From: Maratus speciosus
Lineage: Eukaryota > Arthropoda > Arachnida > Araneae > Salticidae
Direction: 5' to 3'
DNA length: 64,000 bases
Assembly: GCA_963932465.1 (NCBI GenBank)
Contig: OZ010786.1
Location: 274,072,411 to 274,136,410 of the forward strand
Each line of letters starts with the position of its first letter. The first letter of the stretch is position 1. Positions 48,183 through 60,122 of this stretch are shown in pieces. A model generated the notes under the pieces. The model ran no database searches and had not been told where the DNA came from. It worked only from the letters and a program-made list of their open reading frames with translations. The position numbers and the translations under genes were made by a program.

Positions 48183-48524
48183 TACACTGTTCACACTAGA
48201 AACTTAAGATATCTTAGACCGCCAGTTTTGAAGTGGTACCCTTTCGGAATTGGATGCCTGTTCACATCGAAAAACTTACCTTAAGATATCTCAGTAGTGT
48301 CACTGTGTCTGTGATCTAAACAAAAGTAAAATATAAGCATGCGCTTAAAATAACAATGACCGAAACGGCCAATCAGTAAAAGTAAAGCTTCATAGCCCAC
48401 AGAAGTGAGTGGTCGTTCCTGTATCTAGCCGAAATAAGTCGAAACTCACTGAGAGAGTTTGTGGAACTCTCTCAGAGAGTTTGGCGGCCTAAGATATCTT
48501 AAGGTATCCAGTGTGAACATAGTA
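48183..48524. mobile_element. PIF/Harbinger-type MITE
   Basis: TACACTGTTCACACTAGAAA at the left is mirrored by CCAGTGTGAACATAGTA at the right, and a subterminal CTTAAGATATCTTAG block is shared by both arms with CCGCCA inside. TAA flanks both ends (48180-48182, 48525-48527), the 3-bp TWA-type duplication of the superfamily. GC-richer interior without coding frame. Confidence 0.7.
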
Positions 48525-49129
48525 TAAAGTAAAATAATAATACAATATATTCAAATGGTGGCAATTCAGCAAGAGTAATTTTTCTACTCTTGATTTAGTA
48601 AGGAAGTTTTTTAATGCATCAAAAATCAGCGTTTGGAGTGGGTGATCGTTTTCAGGGGTTGTAAACAAATAAGTTGTTACAAAAATCTTGCAACAAACTT
48701 TCTAGGGAGATAATAAAGTCAAGACAAGCATTTTTACAACAAAAACCAACATTTTAATCCACTTATTCCATGAAAAATACAATACATTTAATCAAAAATA
48801 CTGTGTGTGTAACTACAAGCTGAAACTGAATTTTTGTTCGCAACTTTAGATGAAAATTGCAACTTTAATGAAGATATTTTTGTGAGATTTGCATCATATT
48901 AATTTTATTTGTATAAAATGTGATGATATCATTAGAAATGAATGATGATTGAATTTTGGCCAGTGACACAGTACAAGTACTGTCAATTGCTTTCTAACAG
49001 GGTTGGCAAGTTTTAGACAGTGTGACGGTTTTATCCGGTTTTAACCATCATGTCAAAAACCTTTTTGACATAGTTTTTGACAACATCTGTCAAAAACATA
49101 AAATTGAGTCCAAAAACTGTAGTAAATTA

Positions 49130-49440
49130 TTTTTACTACAATTAAATTTTAGCTAAATAGTTCCATGCAATAAAGGTACTAGGTTAATTACAGGGTTGTA
49201 CAAAAGTATTAAAGTATGTTTCCATCTATTAGTATAAATTGCTGGAAGAGAAATTTCAACCTGTTATGCATTTTCTTGTTAAACTAAATTTCCCAATTAT
49301 ATAGTATATATATATCAATCTACAGATCAAATACAGGGCTGTTCAAAAGAATTGGAATACATATTTGGCTATAGGCGGTAACTGCTGAAATCAGTTTTTC
49401 AAATGTTTTATGCGTTTTCTAAAATGTTTACTTAGTTATC
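49130..49440 (+). repeat. Tandem repeat family X, second location
   Basis: TTACAGGGTTGTACAAAAGT (49189) and ATACAGGGCTGTTCAAAAGA (49332) start two ~140-bp units with ATTGCTGGAAGAGAAATTT and AACTGCTGAAATCAGTTTTT blocks. Same family as 39530-40200. Confidence 0.6.
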
Positions 49441-50284
49441 TTCTTTACCTTATTTCCCTAAATAATTAAGTTTTGTTAAAGCATTCAGGAAGTGTTGGAA
49501 AGTGTTTCATAATCTATGCTCAAAGCATGATTTTTCTTTCTTGTTAAAGCATAAATTAGTATGCTATTTTTTTTTTTTTTTTTAATAATAAGCTGAACAC
49601 TTAATCAGGGGTAATTGTGAGTTCATGAAAAAATACCTGACATTTTAGCAAGAAAAATATTTCACATGGAGAGAGAACATGTAATTTATTGCAGAGAGGT
49701 CCAAATAATTTCATTATGAAAAATAATACCTTTAATTATGTTTAGAAACCATATGAAATTTATATTTTAGTCTTATTTTATTAATTTAACTATCAGAAAA
49801 ACTCGAATTCCGGTATTGAAAATAAAATAAATACCTGAATTCAGGTATATTACCTGAACACAATCACTCCTGCTTAATAGTAATAAAGATATAAATATTA
49901 CTTTGAAAAATGAATTTAATAGCAGTTTCAATATTTTTAGCCATTTTCCCTAACATGACAATTGACAAATAATTTGAATTATGATTTATAATTTTATTAT
50001 AAATAGTATATAACTAAATAAAAAGTTATTTATATAACATATAAATTATTACTTAATCAGTTTTTAGCTTGATTTATTATAAAATTTCAATAATGATTGC
50101 TAAAAAAATGTGTATCATAGAAACTTGACAGAGTTTCTCTGCAAGCAAAAAAAAATAACAGTGCAATGAACCGTAAATGAAAGGAATTTCCGCCAATTAA
50201 TGCCAAACGATATTTCAAAAACTTTTTAGTACTCTGTCAAGTTTATATTTTCCAGACTGACCAAAGCGGGTTTTTGACCCCTCT
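49441..50284. other. AT-rich filler of the second-level element
   Basis: No gene. A 21-base T run lies at 49563-49583, and a phrase GAATTCCGGTATTG..TACCTGAATTCAGGTA near 49805-49850 gives short palindromes. Confidence 0.4.
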
Positions 50285-51541
50285 ATATTTCCGGTTCTAT
50301 TTATGATAGAAACAAAATTCTTGATTCTATGGAATGGGGCATGCCATGTGACTCAGAAAACGAAAATAAAATGGAATCCGGCCAAGAACCATAACCCGAT
50401 CCGAGCAATACAAAATAATTTCCGTCGACAAGCAACCCCACCCAAAACTTTTTTTTTTTTTTTTGAAAAAAAAAAAATATGACCCGAACCAAATTTGATA
50501 ACCTACAAAAATATTCCAAAGAACCATAACCCAATCTGAGAAAGACAAAATAATTTCCTTGGACACACAACCCGAATCGAACCTAAAACTTCCTTTAAAA
50601 AAAACCTGAAATCTGACCCAAACCATATATGAATCCGAAAAATTATCCCTAAAAACCATAACCCGATACAAGCAATACAAAATAATTTCTGTGGACGCAA
50701 CACGACATGAACCTAAAGATTCCTGTTGAAAAAACCCAAAATCTGACACTAAAAAAATCTGAACTCGACAAAAATATTCCCAGGAACCATAACCCGATCC
50801 GATCAAGACAAAATAATTTCCGTGAGCCCACAACCCGGCCCAAACCTAAATTTTTTTTAAAAAAAACCCGAAATATGACCCGAAAAAAATATTCTAAAGA
50901 ATTATAACCCGATCCGAGCAAGTCAAAATAATTTCCTTGGACACGCAACCTGAACTCAACCTAAAAATTCCATTTTAAAAAACCCTGAAATGTGATCCGA
51001 ACCAAATCTGTATCCGACAAAAATATCCCCAAAAACCATAACCCTATCCGAGCAAGACAAATAATTTTCGTGGACACGCAACCCAACTCGAACCTAAAAA
51101 TTCCACTAGAAAACCCCCGAAATCTGAACCGAACCGAACCAAATCTGAATCTGACAAAAATATTCCAGAGAATCATAACCAGATCTGAGCAAGACAAAAT
51201 TATTTCCGTTCTCATGCAATCCGATCCGAACCTCAAAGTTCTACTTGAAGTTAACCCAAAACCCGAACAGTACCCGAAATAAAAATACATCAGACCGTCG
51301 TACCCCGATCCCAGCAAGGCAAATTAATTTCTGTGTACACTCAATAGGACTAGAATCTAAAAAATTCTATTTAAAGTCAACCTGAAACCCGTCCCCGAAC
51401 CCGATCTGGAAGGGACAAAAATATTTCAAAGAGCCGTAACTCGATCCGAGCAAGACAAAATTATTTCTGTCGACATGCAACCAGATTCATTTGAAGTCAA
51501 GCCGAAAACTGACCATAACCCAGTTTCGGATCAAGTTCAAT
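50285..51541 (+). repeat. Left fold-back arm, tandem CCGATCCGAGCAAGACAAAA units
   Basis: ACCATAACCCGATCCGAGCA recurs near 50389, 50523, 50656, 50786, 50903, 51034, 51172, 51299 and 51434, spaced about 115-138 bases. Units continue with AAAATAATTTCCGTGGACAC, GCAACCCGAACCTAAAAATT and GACCCGAACCAAATCTGA. Overlapping open frames on both strands are repeat translations. Confidence 0.75.
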
Positions 51542-51910
51542 CAGGGGCAGACTGGCCCACCCCTCTAACATGCGATCGCAGGGTGGGCCAAATGAGCGTA
51601 GTGGGCCAAAAAAATATTTTTTTTTTTTTTTTTTTTTTGTTGTTTGAGTTTTTTCTTTTTAATAAAACTTAAAAAAATTATGAAACTCAATTTTTATCCT
51701 TTTTTTGCCATGAAGAGTTTTATTTTTTTGATCGTGTAAGTCTTAATTTCTCCTTTCCCTCTCCCATCAGCAACTTTTAGAAGATACGTGCAAATTACTC
51801 ATTTTATATAGAAGCCCAGAGATAGGGTATAAAATAAAAAGCGAGCACATATATACATATACAGTGAAGGGTGGGAAGTCGTTCGGTGGGATAGGTCTGC
51901 CTGTGGACAT

Positions 51911-52860
51911 TTGCGTAGTAACAAAGATAGGCAAGGATTAGCTTACATATCTAGAGATGATCTTCAGGTCAAAGATCTTGGGAGGCAAGGATTAGACTTG
52001 AATAATAGGGACGTTAAACACGGGATTATGTTAGAATTGGTAATGCTGATATGTAAATATGATCAAATTTTGCACTGTTTTGTAGCACAGGTTCTCAAGA
52101 AAAGCCAAGAAAGAAGATCTTCAGAAAGTATGAAGAAGGCTAGAATAAAGCAGAAAGAAGAACGAAATGAAAATCCTAAACGGCATAAAAGAGGTTCGTT
52201 GATTACATTCCTGTCCAAATCATTTATAAGTAAATAAATTTTTCATCTCTTCATTCGATCCAAATAAAGAAGGAAGATAAAGTAAATCAGTCAGATTCAT
52301 TCAGATTGAAGTAGATTTCACACAAGCTAGATCGGTAAAGGAGCAGTTGGCACTTTGTGTTCGTTATGTGTAGCATGGTAAAGTGAAGGTTTGTTTTTAA
52401 AATTGGTCGATGTCCCAAAACAACAGCGGAAACCATCTATCTCCAAGTAAAAGAACTTGAAAAGATCAAACTCCCTTCTTCACAAACAGTTGGCACTTCT
52501 TTTGATGGTGCAGCAAATATGAGTGGGAGATCTAAAGATCTGCAGGCACAACTGAAAAAGGACAATCCAAATATAAAGTATGTGCATTGATATGCACATG
52601 TGCTAAATTTGGTCCTGACAGATGCAGCAGAATGTTGCAAATTGACAACAGACTTCTTGTACTTAATGCAGGCTACAACCATGTTTATCTCAGAGTCATA
52701 TAAGCGAATGAAAATATGGATTTCAGTGAATAAAAAGTCTGTAGGTGGAAATAAACTTTTTCGCCGATTACAAAAAGTAAACGCTACTACGTGCCAGTGT
52801 AAGGACTCAGCAATTAATAGCATGTTTGACGAGTCCCTAAAACCTTTTTAAAGATCGACA
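51911..52860 (+). pseudogene. hAT transposase, N-terminal and central part
   Basis: A 108-codon piece (51911-52237) is weakly like the DUF4371 region of ZMYM1/TTF-type hAT proteins. After stops, 52450-52850 reads ELEKIKLPSSQTVGTSFDGA, NMSGRSKDLQAQLKKDNPN, then YVH, a stop, YAHVLNLVLTDAAECC: the characteristic FDGA..M.G..........YVHC.AH.LNL block of the catalytic core. The stop replaces the Cys before YAH. It is followed by LYLMQATTMFISESYKRMK. Confidence 0.7.
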
Positions 52861-52965
52861 TAAGGTTTTAACATTGCATAAGTGCCTACAAGGTATCACC
52901 GAAATGGACGATTTCCCATCACATGTATCTTTTTTGGCAAGATCTGGTTGATAATTGGTACAAGT

Positions 52966-54221
52966 TTCAGTATGCACTGAAGTGCCATTGAATTAAGGAT
53001 AACAAATTTGTAACGAGTTGGGCCACCTTTGCCTTGATAACGTCTGCCACATGATTATATTTAAAATCATAGCATAGATTGAACAAGTTTGCGGAAGTAT
53101 TCTACACACATGTCTTGCCAAACATCTGCTGGAGCTGTTCACAATTCAGTAAGTGTTTGTGTTGTGTGGCTTGCTTTCACACCTTTCTTCAAAGCATTCC
53201 AAAGGTGCCCAATAGCATTTAAGTTTGGTTTTCTAGGTGGACAATTCATGACAGAGAACTAAGAGGAATGCTTATCCAAGCAAGCTGTAGCCAACTGGGC
53301 CCTTTGAGAAAAGTAGCTGGCTGGCTGGAATACTCTATTTCCATGTGGATGACAGGAAGACATAAATTGATGTAGGTGATCTCCTAGCAGGTCTACGTAC
53401 CGAATTGCATTGAGAGAGGTTGGTACAAGTACCAAATATCCCCAAAACCATCAAGAGAAAGCATCCCAGATGATGAATGAAGTGCCATGACCTTATACAG
53501 TTGCAACCTGACAAAAGCAGGATCTATGGCCTCATGAGCGTAGCGCCATATTCTCAGCCTCCCATCAGTGTGAAGTAGTAGTCGGAATTGAGACTCATCA
53601 CTCCGTGCTATTCGTTACCAGTCTTCTAGAGTCCATTCCCTGCTTTTTCTTGTCCAGGCAAGATGTGTAGCTAGACAGTGTGCATTGAGCAATAGAACTA
53701 TCGTGGTCTAGGGCTCCCGAAACCTATACGGTGAAGCGAGCGATATACATTATAATCCATTTATTTGACTGTACAACTTTCAATTGTCTGATACAATTGG
53801 GTGGTAATTTGACCTAATGTTTGGCTTCGCAGGCTACGTACAGTACGGCTGAACAGTCTCCTACCACACTCGTTAAAGGCTAACTGTACTTTCCAGTTTG
53901 TGAAATTGCTAATTTTTTTCCACCATCCGTATATTCCTGGTATACTCTTGGCATTGTCGAGTGGGAAAATTCTAGTTCTCTGACGATTTCGGAAATTGAA
54001 TAGCGCGTGCTTCAAGCGCTTATTATTCGTTCATGATCAAAGTCGTCTAAATCACGAACTTTATCCATACTGGCAGTTGAAATGGCTGATTCACAACAAC
54101 CATAGTACTAGCTATATATGCAGTTACCATAGCGTCCTCACATGCGCAACAATGAGGCGCATCGTGACAAAATTTCCACAGCATTGCATATCCGTAATTC
54201 AATGGCACGTCAGCGTATATT
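52966..54221 (-). mobile_element. Tc1-like transposon inside the hAT gene
   Basis: CAGTATGCACTGAAGTGCCA then TTGAATTA at the left is mirrored by TAATTCAATGGCACGTCAGC then GTATA at the right (about 28-bp TIRs). Length about 1.26 kb, usual for the family. TA lies near both ends, exact base uncertain. It separates the two halves of the hAT transposase. Confidence 0.7.
53030..53640 (-). pseudogene. Tc1-like transposase fragment
   Basis: On the minus strand SDESQFRLLLHTDGRLRIWR starts the catalytic domain (first Asp in SDES, 53570-53620), followed by EAIDPAFVR and SLDGFGDI. Later PPRKPNLNAIGHLWNALKK (53170-53240) corresponds to the QSPDLNPIEHLW.ELK motif, and DMCVEYFRKLVQSM to the end helix. In the last catalytic motif N stands where D is usual, and G where E is usual, as far as the alignment by eye shows. 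Stops and frame changes occur. The N-terminal paired-like domain (53650-54150) is not recognisable. Confidence 0.7.
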
Positions 54222-54289
54222 AATTGCAACCATTTTGAGCGCCTATTCAATATATCTACGCCCACAACGAAGTATCAGCAGATAAGCAG

Positions 54290-55140
54290 CTTGGACTACT
54301 TAACTGCTGCTAACAAAATCCATTCCTTAAAATGCTTTCTGCTACACAAAAGAAATAATTTTGATTTGGTTCTGAAAAATGCTTCAGAATTTGCGGAACA
54401 TCTTCAGAAGCAACTAATAGAAAAGGAGTATAGCACTGAAATTGAGAATTACCTACCAGAAAAGGGAATATCTATAGCGAAACGACGATGTGGTGAATAG
54501 TCTCACGATGAGGCAAGAAGTATTATGGGATTGACATCAGAAGTATTTAAGCTAACAGTTTAACTTAGACACAGCTATTTAACAGTTGGATACACGAATT
54601 ACTGTTAATGACTTGCTCATGAAAGATATTGCCTGGTTCGATCCTCGCCGCTTCAGTGAGCTTAAATTATTAAATGAACTTGCTGAGGAAGCTTTTAGTA
54701 CTCTGAATGGCTTGGCGAAAGTCAAAAAGTACTAAAAGAGTTGCTGCAATTTCTCGGCACTATGCTAATTATAATCAGTTACGTAGCGAGCTCCCAGCCG
54801 CTTACAGCAAAGAAACGAGCGATTCAGATCTCATTAAAGATGATGAAAATCTTTCTAAATTTAATAAGGAGTGTAAAAAATGCCTAACTTGTGCATTAGA
54901 ATTATTGTGTGAGTTGAGTGCCTATGGTCGTATTTATACAACCTTGTACATAGTTTATAAGTACATACTGACTTTATCATGCACTCAAGTATCTTGCGAA
55001 CGAATATTCTCTACACTTAAAATTATAAAGAACTGCAGCGTTCATCTCTAGGACAAGAACTGTTAGATGATTTTATCCTATTCACTGTTGAATGATCTTT
55101 TGATTACGATTATGATAATATATGGAGTTGCCTCAAGTTC
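54290..55140 (+). pseudogene. hAT transposase, C-terminal part with dimerisation domain
   Basis: Frames in series: LTAANKIHSLKCFLLHKRNN then EFAEHLQKQLIEKEYSTEIE (54296-54460), MKDIAWFDPRRFSELKLLN (54620-54680), and then, after frame changes, a stretch ending YKYILTLSCTQVSCERIFST then LKIIKN (54955-55032). The last is the hAT C-terminal dimerisation motif, in which L..PVS..ERxFS.LK.IK is usual. After a break the frame LGQELLDDFILFTVE follows. Several indels; inactive. Confidence 0.75.
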
Positions 55141-56024
55141 AAAAGAATCGTCCACATATCTAACATTCTAATTATTAGTGAGGCTATAAAACAAATTATT
55201 AAATTTTCAGGTACTATATTGATATTTTAAACAAACATTAATCAATACACAATGTGTAATGTTGATAATTTAAAATAACAAAATGAAATGTACAAATGAA
55301 TATAAAGATATTTCAAATAACAAATTAATCAATGCGTGTAATAGTGCTAACTCTTTCCTGTCAATACTAACACTTTCCAGTGCAAAATTTACATGTAGTG
55401 TACATAGTAGTCTAAGGATTTTTTGACGGCATAGTAGTTAGCATGTCACCCTTCCATGCAAAGGGGCCTGGGTCCTAATTCCGGGTGAGGGATGGATGTT
55501 CCTAGGAGTTGTCAATGTGTATAGGTTAGAGTCAGCGGTGCCCTACTCCTGATGGAAGCCCCTTCACAAATAGCCATCATCCATTTTAACAATATCGTTG
55601 ACCGATGCTGACAGCACAACTGACCCGCCAGAGGCCCAAACAATTTTTGTTTTTTAATACAAAGAATAAAAATATCTGAACAGAACTTCCATAAGAAATT
55701 TAAAACGCTTTTATTTATTACGTGTATACCTTTAATTGTTTAAAGTTTACATATTCAAAAAACAAATAAAACTAAGAAAGTCAACCTCCCCCTCCTCCAC
55801 AAGATTCTTATTCACGTCAAAATTACTATTACTACCAATTGAAAATAAACCATTACAAAAATGCTAATATGTCTCAGATTGGAGTTAAGTCATTTTCATA
55901 GAGTTAGAGCAAAGGGTCGTGTTGGTAGTCAGTACTACTTAAATATTTTAACAATTGGGTTGTCAATTGGTGGGCCAATGCATAAGTCTAGCGGGGTGGG
56001 CCAAACTATGCCAGTCCGCCCCTG
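55141..56024. other. 3' untranslated part of the dead hAT
   Basis: AT-rich. A phrase at 55425-55630 (GGCATAGTAGTTAGCATGTC, GGGCCTGGGTCCTAATTCCG, GATGGAAGCCCC) resembles a tRNA-like or SINE-like block with A/B-box flavour, but I could not find both box sequences or a tail. No gene. Confidence 0.4.
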
Positions 56025-56032
56025 AGTTCAAT

Positions 56033-56985
56033 TATAACTTTCTGGCTCGGATCAGGTTGCCTGTTGACGGAAATTACTTTGTCTTGCTCAGATCGGGTTA
56101 TAGTTCTTTGGAATATTTATCTCGGATTAAGATTTGGTTTGGGTCTGGTTTCAAGTTAACTTCAAATGGAATTTTTAGGTTCTGGTCGTGTTGCGTGATC
56201 ACGGAAATTAATTTCCATTGCTCGTATCCAGTTATGGATCTTTTGAATATTTTTGTCGGGTTCAAATTTCGGGTTTCTTTCAAATGAAATTTTCAGATTC
56301 GGATCAGTTTGCGTGTCAACGGAAAATATTTTGTCTTTTTTTTTCAAATGAAATATTTAGGTTCAGGTCTGATTGCGTGTCCGTGGAAATTATTTTGTTT
56401 TGCTCGGTTTGGGATATGGTTTAATGGAATGTTTTTGTCGAGTTAAGATTTGGTTCGGGTCAGATTTCAGGTTTTTTTCAAGTGGAATTTTTAGGTTCGG
56501 ATCAGGTAACATGTCCACGGAAATTATTTTGTCTGTTGGGATCCGGTTTTGGTTCTTTGGAGTTTTTTATCAGTTTGGATCAGATTTCTTTTTTTTTTTT
56601 CAAAGGGAATTTATAGGTTTGGGTCGGGTATCATGTCCACGGAAATTATTTTGTATTTCTCGGATCCGATTATGGTTCATTGGAATATTTTTGTTGGGTT
56701 CAGATTTGGTTTGGGTCAGATTTCTGGCTTTCTTCAAAGGGAATTTTTAGGTTTTTGTTGGGTTGCATGTGCTGGAAGTTATTTTGTCTTGATCGGATCG
56801 GGTTACGGTTATTTTCAATATTTTTGTCTGCTATCAGATTTTGTTCAGGTCAAATTTCTTGTGTTTCCAAATGGAACATTGAGTTCGGGTCAGCTTGCGT
56901 GTAGACTGAAATTATTTTGGCTTGCTCGGATCGCCGTACAGTCTGTTGTAATTTATTTTTTGAGTTCGGTTCGGGGTTTCAATTA
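56033..56985 (-). repeat. Right fold-back arm, inverted tandem units
   Basis: CTTGCTCAGATCGGGTTATA (56081) and related TCGGAT..GGTTATGGTT words recur about every 115-140 bases to about 56935, with CGTGTCCACGGAAATTATTT between. Complement of the left-arm unit. Confidence 0.75.
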
Positions 56986-57789
56986 GCCTAACTGCTGTCT
57001 AGGCTCTATGCAATAGGCCTGAAAAATATTAGGCTAATTGGAAAATGAGAGATGATTCTCCAATTAACCTATGACATGTATATCTCACATTGCATTTAAC
57101 ATTTAAAGCTGGTTAGAACTCGCGCAATTATGGGTTAAACATAAAAAAGGCAAAAATTCGCTAAAAACGTGAAATAACAATAAATTATCCAAACTTTTCG
57201 AATTTTTGGCCCACTTTATTAAAATGCTTCTAGATTTCAGCCCACACCCTTTTAAAATTCCAATACTATGGGTATTTTTGCACACAAAATTTAGATAACA
57301 ATTAAATGAACTTTTGCACGAAATCAGAATGATTTTTGACGAAGGTACTATGCACAATAATCATCACCGAATGTCCTGCTGATATTTGAGGAGAAACTGG
57401 ATTATAGAAACGTTCCAGTGAACTTCGATTATGGAAAGATTCTAGGTAAACACTGACTTCGGAGAAACCACAGAACAGGGTCAGAAAGATAATGTAAGTA
57501 CTTTAGTGAATCACAGAGTACTTATAGTCATGAAAACAATTTAACAGAACTTAAGGATCACTGAATTTTTGGCAGTTTTATTGGAATTTTTCCTTTTCTT
57601 TTCATTTAAAAAGATTAATAAGGGGATTTATTAAACTAATCGATTCTGTTATTTTGGATTTGGTAATTAAAGAATGTTATCAATATGCCATAAATAGCTT
57701 TTAATTAATTTTTAATCAGATAATAGAGCTACTTAAAAATTTACAAATATGACTGAAATTAGGGAAAATCATTTCATAACGATGAAATA
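56986..57789. other. No gene seen
   Basis: A short inverted pair, CAATTAGCCTAA (56981) and TTAGGCTAATTG (57029), lies at the edge of the fold-back arm and may be its true end. The 84-codon minus-strand frame at 57103 has no recognisable family. Confidence 0.4.
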
Positions 57790-58269
57790 CAGTATGGAAC
57801 TATTTATCCGGAAACCAGTTAACCGGAAAACCAGTTATCCGGAATGATATTTCTGATAGACTGATTTCAGAGTCTTTGCAGAAAAGGGTATCACACACTG
57901 CCAGTTTGACATAGGCTTTGCTTAAACAATTGTATAATTTGGTGACAATATCTAGTATTTGAAATGAAAACATATTTAGTTGCATTTTAAATTTTTTAAC
58001 TTTCATGCAGAGGAAACAGAAGAATTTTTGTTCCTAAGGGATTCCCATAATTTACCCTTTTTAAACTCTGGTTAACTTTTGATCTTTCTTGCATTGATTT
58101 TTAATCCAAGTAATCTAATAATTTAATATCAGAAATAATGCCACAACCACATATATTCCACAAAACTTATCAAATGGATGCTGCTTTCATGCACAACCAG
58201 TTAACCGGAAAAACCAGTTATCCGGAATACATCTGACCCCAAGCATTCCGGATAAACGGTTCTGTACTG
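57790..58269. mobile_element. pogo/Tigger-type MITE
   Basis: CAGTATGGAACTATTTATCC then GGAA at the left is mirrored by TTCCGGATAAACGGTTCTGT then ACTG at the right; TA flanks both (57788-57789, 58270-58271). Inner ACCAGTTAACCGGAAAA.CC and AGTTATCCGGAAT repeats occur in both ends in the same orientation. 480 bp, no transposase. Confidence 0.75.
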
Positions 58270-58854
58270 TATCGAATTCTGAACTTTTATTGAAATGAAT
58301 TATAATTTATGCTTATGAAAACATTTTCTAAAAAAAAAGGCTTAATCAGATAATCTGAGTTTCTGCCGTGCTTATCGGAGGGACATTGAATTTCAAAATT
58401 ATAAAAAAACTTTTATTTAAAAATTACTTCAATCACGCCCGGTGGTAAAACAAATGTCCATTATTCAAACTGTTTTTAAGTCTTTACATATTTTGTGTAA
58501 AATGATGCGAATTTTGAAAATGTAATGGCAGTTTTTCAAAAGTTATTAAAATAAAATCCTTACTGAGTTAATTTATGAATCACCCAATAGCTTATAAACA
58601 AGAGCTAAAATATTGCTGGTTAGTTCGAAACATTTTATCATTTCTAAAAAATAAGGGATTTCTTCTGAGATTTCTAAGGATCGATAAAATGTATTTGAAT
58701 TGTTTTTAAGTCCAACATTATGTCTTACTAGATATATTACACTTTTGAAAAGTTTATAGCCTCATTATTAAATTCTTTTTTTACTTCTATCATCTTTCGT
58801 TTATCTTTTCAGAATTAAAATGCAATATGTATAATGCAAATGAAATACCTTACA
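58270..58854. other. AT-rich, no gene
   Basis: No coding frame or clear repeat was seen. Confidence 0.4.
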
Positions 58855-60056
58855 AAAAGAAGTGATATCTAATCAAAAACAACTCATTGTAAATGATGCC
58901 GCCAAGCCACAAATCTATAAACGTCAGTCCTAAAAAAGAAGTGATATCACATAAAAAGAAGCGATATAGGAGTGCATACTCCGAGTGCCGTGTAAAAATC
59001 TATCACTACTCATAATGTTTCTAAAGGACTCAGAGTGAGGTACAATATGTGAAAATTGCTTGGCGACCTGCAGGCGTACATTGAATTTATGCAGTATCTG
59101 TACCAATTTCAAAAAATTGTGAAAGTCGAAAAAATTAATTTTAATTTCTTATTATATCACTCTTATAAATATTTGTAGGAGGAAGATCTGTAATAAATCA
59201 GAAAGATTTGTAAGACAAGCAGGAAATGGTATGTAATTCTGGTAATCATCTGCTATTACAATTATACTTTTCATTATTTTAAGCATAATTTTTAATTACA
59301 TAAATATGTTTAATAATACACTGTATTAAAATTAAAAGGAAAACTTGTAAAATGGATCCTGTTTATGACAAATTTATTTCTGAAACGTAAAGTTCGTGTT
59401 TCCAACATAAGGAATATTATATAATACTAGTAGCCTTACTAGAACAGATTTTCCCCCTGTCATGTGCAATTCGGTTTATGCAGGCTTTACTGCAATGTAT
59501 CTTAGTTTAATTAACGTCTATTATTAGGTGCATTGTTAGTAATATTCATATGATCATTATTTTTTATTACTATTTTACAAACTCAAAATGTTTATTACAT
59601 GTTTACTTAGAAAATCCTCCTCATAAAAGTGGTCTTTCTCGTTCAAATAATGGTAATCAGCAAATCGATCCCATGATGTTAAATAAGAATGGCATGTAAA
59701 CACCATAAGCTTTGAATTTTCACAGTTTAATGGGAGAAGTAATACAAAAAGAAAATTGTTAAACAAAAATCATATATATGTAAGTGCAGGAAGAACAAAC
59801 ATTATAAAAGCCTGCAGGTCGCCAAGCAGTTTTCACATATTGTACCTCACTCCGAGTCCTTTGGAAACATTATGAGTAGCGATAGATTTTTATGTGGCAC
59901 TCGGAGTATGCACTCCTATATCGCTTCTTTTTATGTGGCACTCGGAGTATGCACTCCTATATCGCTTCTTTTTATGTGATATTACTTCTTTTTATGGCTG
60001 ACGTTTTAGGTTTGTGGCTTGGCGGCATCATTTACAATGAGTTGTTTTTGATTAGA
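58855..60056. repeat. Inverted repeat pair, ~230-bp arms, ~725-bp loop
   Basis: 58855-59085 and 59812-60056 are reverse complements: GTGCATACTCCGAGTGCC with TGGCACTCGGAGTATGCACT, GCTTGGCGACCTGCAGG with CCTGCAGGTCGCCAAGC, and AAACAACTCATTGTAAATGA with its complement. The right arm holds one extra 41-bp tandem unit (TATGTGGCACTCGGAGTATG twice, from about 59891 and 59932). The loop has no recognised gene. Confidence 0.75.
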
Positions 60057-60122
60057 TAAGGTTTTTGACACTTTGTGACAGTTTTTGACATGTCATATCA
60101 AAAACCCAAACCTGCTTTCTAA

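Larger units (their letters stand above)
51542..56024 (+). mobile_element. hAT transposon, dead, with 8-bp AGTTCAAT duplication
   Basis: Ends CAGGGGCAGACTGGCCCACC and the inverted CAGGGGCGGACTGGC, a terminus known from hAT elements. Perfect AGTTCAAT copies lie at 51534-51541 and 56025-56032. The broken transposase gene is on the plus strand and is split by a Tc1-like insertion. Confidence 0.88.
50285..56985. mobile_element. Fold-back element with arms of ~125-bp tandem repeats, interrupted by hAT
   Basis: Left arm about 50285-51541 (9-10 units) and right arm 56033-56985 (about 7 units) carry the same unit in opposite orientation. When the hAT at 51542-56024 and one AGTTCAAT copy are removed, the arms meet. 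Long inverted ends made of tandem sub-repeats are the hallmark of FB/foldback transposons (established for Drosophila FB). Outer boundaries are judged by where the unit stops; no target duplication was found. Confidence 0.7.
48998..60114. mobile_element. Second-level TIR element (hAT-like) with large insertions
   Basis: CAGGGTTGGCAAGTTTTAGA at the left and the inverted CAGGTTTGGGTTTTTGATAT at the right lie within perfect 8-bp copies CTTTCTAA (48990-48997 and 60115-60122). Inward of both ends TTTTTGACA words are repeated. An 8-bp duplication and CAG start fit hAT, but other superfamilies remain possible. It contains the tandem repeat X, the fold-back element, a pogo MITE and a 58.9-60.1-kb inverted repeat. 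Confidence 0.7.

Noticed and set aside
50301..51317. Several frames of 65-168 codons with YFVLLGSGYGSLEYF-like periodicity
   Set aside because: Translations of the ~125-bp fold-back units; the same periodic text appears from the right arm at 56040-56986.
55425..55640. tRNA or tRNA-derived SINE
   Set aside because: Some A/B-box flavour but no cloverleaf, no proper box spacing and no A-rich tail.
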